8,527 nucleotides of DNA from an uncultured Clostridia bacterium (GTDB lineage Bacteria > Bacillota > Clostridia > Oscillospirales > Acutalibacteraceae). The position numbers and the translations under genes were made by a program. The notes beneath the pieces were generated by a model. It did not search any database and had not been told where the DNA came from. It was given only the letters and a program-made list of their open reading frames with translations. Within the stretch, counting starts at the first letter, position 1; the number at the start of each line of letters is the position of its first letter. Below are positions 5,826 through 8,527 of the stretch, one piece after another. The stretch lies in the NCBI GenBank assembly GCA_946187095.1, contig CAMHPW010000035.1, positions 1 to 8,527 on the forward strand, in the 5' to 3' direction.

Positions 5826-6769
5826 AAAGCTGCACCTGCTGCAAGGATAACTTTTTCCCTGACTTCTTCGGCAGTACCTGTGACAGTGCAGCCTGCAGCG
5901 GCTTTATGACCGCCGCCGCCGAATGCTGCACATACAGCCGATACGTCTTTTTCGCCCGATGAACGCATGGACACCCTGAAATTGCCGTTATCCTTTTCAC
6001 GAATGGTAATGCCGATCACAACACCTTCGATTTGTCTTGGCATACCCGAAATGCCTTCCGTATCGTCATCACTTGCACCCGATTTTTCCATCATTTCCTT
6101 TGTAATGAATATCACGGCGATCTTTCCGTCATAGTGATAAGTCAGAGAATTCAGTGCAAGCCTTTCTATTTCAAGTCGTTCACGGCTTTTGGTATCGAAC
6201 ATGAGTTTGTTGATAAAAAATCCGTCTGCACCGCATTCTATCATTTCAGCCGCCATTTTGTAGGATTCCGCACTTGCATTGGAATACTTGAAACAGCCTG
6301 TGTCCGTTGCGATTCCTGTAAATATGGCATTGGCAATATTTTTATCAATGGGAATGTTCATGGCATTGATCACTTTTTTGACGATCTGTGCACAGGCACC
6401 TGCATTCGCATCGACAATTCCGTATTCCGCATAGCCTGTATTGGACGGGTGATGGTCTATGCATAAATTGACTCTATTTTTGTATTGTATCAGTTTATTT
6501 CCGAAAAGCTGTGTATCGGCTAAATCGACTGTTACAATATATTCGGGCTGAAATTCCTGTGCGGAAAAATCATTTGTGATATAGCTGTATTTTGTCGGGA
6601 TATCGTCACTGCATACGGGTATGACGGTTTTACCGATTTTTCTGAGGGCATAGGCAAGGGCATAGCCCGAACCGATCGCATCACCGTCAGGGGAACGGTG
6701 CATCAAAATCAAAATATTGTCGGCATTGTGCAGGAATTCCGCACATTTTTCAAATGTCACTGTTTTCAT
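5822..6769 (-). CDS. nrnA: DHH/DHHA1 phosphoesterase, NrnA-like (oligoribonuclease / pAp phosphatase)
   Basis: Expected to hydrolyse very short oligonucleotides (nanoRNA) to mononucleotides and to dephosphorylate pAp, with manganese. In 315 residues it has HRSPDGDAIGS (24-34: His24, Asp28, Asp30), a metal-ligand Asp82 in TVDLAD, the DHH triad (105-107), Asp156 in GIATDTG, and the DHHA1 motif GGGGHKAAAG (284-293). All catalytic residues are present. The ATG at 6769 is chosen because GAGG lies 9 bases upstream; the ATG at 6775 is only 3 bases from it, and a GTG at 6784 overlaps the GAGG itself. The start overlaps the end of rbfA by 20 bases. The order rbfA, nrnA, truB, ribF is common in Firmicutes. 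Related DHH enzymes also degrade c-di-AMP, so the exact substrate is not settled. Confidence 0.93.
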   Translation of the reverse strand: MKTVTFEKCAEFLHNADNILILMHRSPDGDAIGSGYALAYALRKIGKTVIPVCSDDIPTKYSYITNDFSAQEFQPEYIVTVDLADTQLFGNKLIQYKNRVNLCIDHHPSNTGYAEYGIVDANAGACAQIVKKVINAMNIPIDKNIANAIFTGIATDTGCFKYSNASAESYKMAAEMIECGADGFFINKLMFDTKSRERLEIERLALNSLTYHYDGKIAVIFITKEMMEKSGASDDDTEGISGMPRQIEGVVIGITIREKDNGNFRVSMRSSGEKDVSAVCAAFGGGGHKAAAGCTVTGTAEEVREKVILAAGAAL

Positions 6770-7127
6770 TATCATTTTCCTCACTGTATTCTATACTGTT
6801 CAAAAGCCTTGCAATATTGGCACTGTATTCAATGGAATCCGTTGCCTCGAAGGCAAGGGCAGGGGCGAATCTGAGTTTGAGCCTGACACCGAGTTCATGG
6901 CGGATAAAGCCCTGTGCATTTTTGAGGGCTTTCACGGCAGTTTTAGCCGTTTCAATGCCGTTCATGGAACTGATATAAATTTTGCAGTAGGAAAGGTCGT
7001 GAGCCATTTCACATCTTACGATACTGATAATGCCGTCATGCAGACGGGGGTCTTTCATTTCTCTTAAAATGGCTGCAAGCTCTCTCTGTATATCTTCGGA
7101 CATTCTGTCCGCTCTGTAATTTGGCAT
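6750..7127 (-). CDS. rbfA: 30S ribosome-binding factor A
   Basis: A small KH-fold factor that binds immature 30S subunits and helps 16S rRNA 5'-end processing, important in the cold. The 125-residue length is typical. Family signatures are the N-terminal helix with RxDRMSEDIQREL (5-17), the KDPRL motif (25-29), the strand HDLSYCKIYIS (43-53), and the C-terminal block GFIRHELG...LRFAPALAFEATDSIEYS (73-102). The tail (113-125) is acidic. The ATG at 7127 follows a strong GGAGG (7135-7139) with a 7-base gap. In most bacteria infB lies directly upstream; here an unrecognised gene does. I see no clear promoter in the 79-base gap before it, so it may be read from the promoter at 7737-7765. Confidence 0.95.
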   Translation of the reverse strand: MPNYRADRMSEDIQRELAAILREMKDPRLHDGIISIVRCEMAHDLSYCKIYISSMNGIETAKTAVKALKNAQGFIRHELGVRLKLRFAPALAFEATDSIEYSANIARLLNSIEYSEENDNENSDI

Positions 7128-7154
7128 AAATTATCCTCCGTTTAATGTTAATGT

Positions 7155-7199
7155 GGAATGAGGAGTGCGGAATGTGGAATATTTTTCATTCCTCATTCC
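7155..7199. repeat. Intergenic inverted repeat built from GGAATGAGGA units
   Basis: GGAATGAGGAGTG (7155-7167) pairs with CATTCCTCATTCC (7187-7199) over 13 positions with one G-T pair and a 19-base loop. The loop contains two more GGAAT copies (7169-7179), so the left arm looks like a degenerate tandem of GGAATG. The repeat lies between the 164-aa gene and rbfA; a further ATGAGGAT copy (minus strand) continues into that gene's stop codon. No T-run follows on the minus strand, so it is not a good terminator. AATGAGGA is shared with 3641-3688. Confidence 0.7.
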
Positions 7200-7206
7200 T
7201 AAATCC

Positions 7207-7701
7207 TCATTTAATCAGTTTTGTGTTTCTGTAATATTGTACAGCGGAAATATCGGCATTTCCCGAAAGGTAGTGCCTGATAAATGCATAGACATAGGCC
7301 TCTCTGCCTTTGATGGAAACGACAGCACCTTCGGGGGTGTCGAGCCATTCGCCGCCTGAATTGGCTATGATCAGAAATCCGAAATAAGAGGCGGCTTTTT
7401 CGGCAATTTTGCTTTCGGCAATGTCAAAGACATTTTTGTTGGCAATACCCCTTTTGAAAGCGTCAAGCACTTCTTCCAATGCACCGATAGATTTTTCCTG
7501 ACCGTCAAGCTCCACACCGAAAGAAATCCTGACCATCTGAATAAAATCAAGTGCATTTCCGAGCATAACGAGTTCAAAAGTCGCAAGGTCGGTATTGCCG
7601 GCTTTGATGAGTTCATATTGTTTTTGATAAAAATCTTCAAGTTGGACAATGTCTGCCGAATAGTCGATTGCCCTGCCCGATTGATTATCAAGCCGTTTCA
7701 T
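7207..7701 (-). CDS. Unrecognised 164-aa cytoplasmic protein upstream of rbfA
   Basis: I cannot name this protein. It has no signal peptide or membrane segment. The N-terminal ~100 residues look helical (DFYQKQYELIKAG; ESKIAEKAASYFG). A C-terminal part reads as an alpha/beta unit: YFGFLIIANSGGEWLDTPEG (106-125), AVVSIKGREAYVYAFIRHYL (126-145). The pattern of a helix with a G-rich turn, then G-x-W, then an acidic loop and a strand-helix, faintly recalls DUF3806-like proteins; this is an impression, not an assignment. The ATG at 7701 has a modest GGTGAT ribosome site. It is the first gene after a good promoter (7737-7765) and occupies the place where infB would stand in the usual operon. Its last codon and TGA stop lie inside repeat-like sequence (AAATGAGGA), so its C-terminus may have been reshaped by the repeat. 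Confidence 0.78.
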   Translation of the reverse strand: MKRLDNQSGRAIDYSADIVQLEDFYQKQYELIKAGNTDLATFELVMLGNALDFIQMVRISFGVELDGQEKSIGALEEVLDAFKRGIANKNVFDIAESKIAEKAASYFGFLIIANSGGEWLDTPEGAVVSIKGREAYVYAFIRHYLSGNADISAVQYYRNTKLIK

Positions 7702-7736
7702 ATCACATCACCGCTTTCATTTGTATTCTATCCACT

Positions 7737-7765
7737 ATGATATCATACTTTTCAAAAATTATCAA
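7737..7765 (-). promoter_or_regulatory. Minus-strand promoter for the 164-aa gene and probably the rbfA operon
   Basis: On the minus strand TTGATA (7760-7765) and TATCAT (7737-7742) are separated by 17 bases; each box matches consensus at 5 of 6 positions. The predicted transcript start is near 7730, giving a leader of about 30 bases. The -10 box is half of a perfect palindrome, ATGATATCAT (7737-7746). It is the only good minus-strand promoter I see upstream of rbfA. Confidence 0.6.
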
Positions 7766-7783
7766 TTAAAATTCTTGATTTGC

Positions 7784-7813
7784 TTGACAAAAGATAATGT
7801 GTTATGTTAATAT
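7784..7813 (+). promoter_or_regulatory. Plus-strand promoter for the coiled-coil gene pair
   Basis: A perfect TTGACA (7784-7789) is followed after 18 bases by TAATAT (7808-7813), a 4-of-6 match to the -10 consensus. A start near 7820 would leave a leader of about 25 bases before the ATG at 7846, with AAGGAG at 7831-7836. It is back to back with the minus-strand promoter: the two -35 boxes are 18 bases apart, with a small inverted repeat ATCAA/TTGAT (7761-7765, 7775-7779) over that interval. Confidence 0.6.
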
Positions 7814-7845
7814 TTTTTTAAGAATAACGTAAGGAGTGGCGGCAA

Positions 7846-8190
7846 ATGGAAGAAAAAATAGCAGAATTGCAGTCACAGATAGAGGAACTGAAAAAACTGG
7901 TAGGTGTTCAGCCTGAACCTGAAAAGCCCAAGAAAAGAATGAGAAAACCCGATACAAGGCATTGGGAAGGCATACCCGAACCCAAGCATGATCTCCCGAC
8001 CAAGCAGGAACTTCAGCCCGAACTTGAACCGGAACCCGAGCCGGAAAAAGACCTGATGACACGCATGGGTAAAATGGAAGATGATATCAAGGAAATCAAA
8101 AAGCAGCTCAAGGAAATGGGTTATGTACAGAGAAATATGGAAGATGATGTCAGACGTTTGAAACAGCATTATCCGTTTGATTTTCTTTAA
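7846..8190 (+). CDS. Unrecognised acidic coiled-coil protein with RHWEGIP core (first of a paralogous pair)
   Basis: This 114-residue, highly charged protein has no membrane segment, signal peptide or cysteine; I know no family for it. Layout: an N-terminal coiled coil (1-19, MEEKIAELQSQIEELKKLV); a basic Pro/Lys linker (22-36); the motif RHWEGIP (38-44); a Pro-Glu run (57-68); a second coiled coil (about 71-107, MTRMGKMEDDIKEIKKQLKE then NMEDDVRRLKQ); and a short aromatic tail, YPFDFL. The start is supported by AAGGAG with 9 bases of spacing and by the same MEE start in its neighbour. Its own TTGACA promoter lies upstream. The downstream paralogue begins 17 bases after its stop, so the two are cotranscribed. 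Its form suggests a small oligomeric adaptor that presents the tryptophan motif; that role is inference. Confidence 0.85.
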   Translation: MEEKIAELQSQIEELKKLVGVQPEPEKPKKRMRKPDTRHWEGIPEPKHDLPTKQELQPELEPEPEPEKDLMTRMGKMEDDIKEIKKQLKEMGYVQRNMEDDVRRLKQHYPFDFL

Positions 8191-8207
8191 CTGAAAGGAG
8201 ATAACGT

Positions 8208-8501
8208 ATGGAAGAACAAATCATAGAATTGCAGGAACAGACAAAATTGCTCGAACAAATCAGAGATTTGCAGGAACAGGTAAAAATGCTGGAAGAAATC
8301 GTAGGCGTTCCGAAACACAGAAGAATACAAAAATCCGCAAGACATTGGGAAGGTCTGCCCAAGGTAAAGCCCGGAGCGTTGCCCCAATCCGAAAAGGATA
8401 TCAGACAGCGTTTGTCGGACATAGAGCGTGACATGGCGGGATTAAGAGAAGATATACACAGAATATGGAATAACAGCAGTTTCCAAGTTTTGAGAAAATA
8501 A
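8208..8501 (+). CDS. Unrecognised coiled-coil protein with RHWEGLP core (second of the pair)
   Basis: This 97-residue protein is paralogous to the one encoded at 7846-8190. Shared plan: N-terminal coiled coil ending LEEIVGV (28-34; first copy KKLVGV), basic linker (36-43), ARHWEGLP (44-51; first copy TRHWEGIP), proline-containing spacer, then a charged helix (61-87, SEKDIRQRLSDIERDMAG onward). It lacks the Pro-Glu run of the first protein and ends in a basic tail, SFQVLRK. Its N-terminal coiled coil contains a 13-residue tandem duplication. AAAGGAG (8194-8200) lies 7 bases before the ATG, an excellent ribosome site. The gap after the first gene is 17 bases and no separate promoter is seen. 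The pair may form hetero-oligomers, as adjacent coiled-coil paralogues often do; this is inference. Confidence 0.85.
   Translation: MEEQIIELQEQTKLLEQIRDLQEQVKMLEEIVGVPKHRRIQKSARHWEGLPKVKPGALPQSEKDIRQRLSDIERDMAGLREDIHRIWNNSSFQVLRK
8229..8306 (+). repeat. 39-base in-frame tandem duplication inside the second coiled-coil gene
   Basis: TTGCAGGAACAG occurs at 8229-8240 and again at 8268-8279, exactly 39 bases apart. The following bases also match well (AAAATTGCTCGAACAAATC versus AAAAATGCTGGAAGAAATC). The two copies encode LQEQTKLLEQI and LQEQVKMLEEI. Thirteen residues is not a multiple of the heptad, so the duplication either shifts the coiled-coil register or forms a stutter-like insert. Confidence 0.75.
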
Positions 8502-8503
8502 AA

Positions 8504-8518
8504 GAGTGAATTACTCTC
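8504..8518 (+). other. Short hairpin after the coiled-coil pair, at the window edge
   Basis: AGAGT and ACTCT pair across a 5-base loop, starting 3 bases after the last stop codon. It could be the upper part of a terminator, but no T-run is visible before the window ends at 8527, so its role is open. Confidence 0.25.
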
Positions 8519-8527
8519 CGAAAAGAT

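Noticed and set aside
6770..6784. GTG (6784) and ATG (6775) starts for the DHH phosphoesterase
   Set aside because: The ATG at 6775 is only 3 bases from the GAGG and the GTG overlaps it, whereas the ATG at 6769 has correct spacing.
7802..8434. Minus-strand open frames opposite the coiled-coil pair
   Set aside because: They are hydrophobic antisense translations of charged coiled-coil codons, lack ribosome sites, and compete with two genes that have strong ribosome sites and shared homology.
1..8527. CRISPR array, tRNA or rRNA genes
   Set aside because: No regularly spaced direct repeats, cloverleaf-like sequence or conserved rRNA segment was found when reading both strands.

Overview
The window looks like a piece of a Firmicutes genome, most likely a Ruminococcus-like clostridium. 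This is inferred from moderate GC, AGGAG-type ribosome binding sites, -35/-10 promoters and the rbfA-nrnA-truB-ribF gene order; the species cannot be fixed from sequence alone.

Layout, left to right. Positions 1-127 appear to be the right end of an IS200/IS605-type (TnpB) element. It shows a C-terminal peptide tail ending in a stop at 51, a G+C-rich stem-loop at 86-118 and a TATGTCAC terminus, the arrangement expected of a TnpB omega-RNA (reRNA) scaffold. Next is a strong terminator (163-205) for the minus-strand genes. Minus-strand genes fill 212-7701. From upstream (right) to downstream (left) they are: an unrecognised 164-aa protein, rbfA, a DHH/DHHA1 phosphoesterase (nrnA-like), truB, ribF (TTG start), a 93-aa proline-rich tail-anchored protein, a two-TM protein with a TPR-like helical domain, a family 4 Fe-S uracil-DNA glycosylase, and a FlaA1/CapD/WbpM-type nucleotide-sugar 4,6-dehydratase. 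The dehydratase has its own promoter.

The block from rbfA to ribF is the downstream half of the classical nusA-infB operon, concerned with ribosome maturation, small-nucleotide turnover, tRNA pseudouridylation and flavin cofactor synthesis. infB is not immediately upstream; the unrecognised 164-aa gene occupies that place. Two intergenic palindromes (3641-3688 and 7155-7199) share AATGAGGA arms and look like members of a dispersed repeat family.

At the right, a divergent promoter region (7702-7845) separates the minus-strand cluster from a plus-strand pair of small paralogous coiled-coil proteins (7846-8190 and 8208-8501). Both carry the same RHWEG[IL]P core between two charged helical segments. 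I do not recognise this family; it is the best candidate here for something undescribed.
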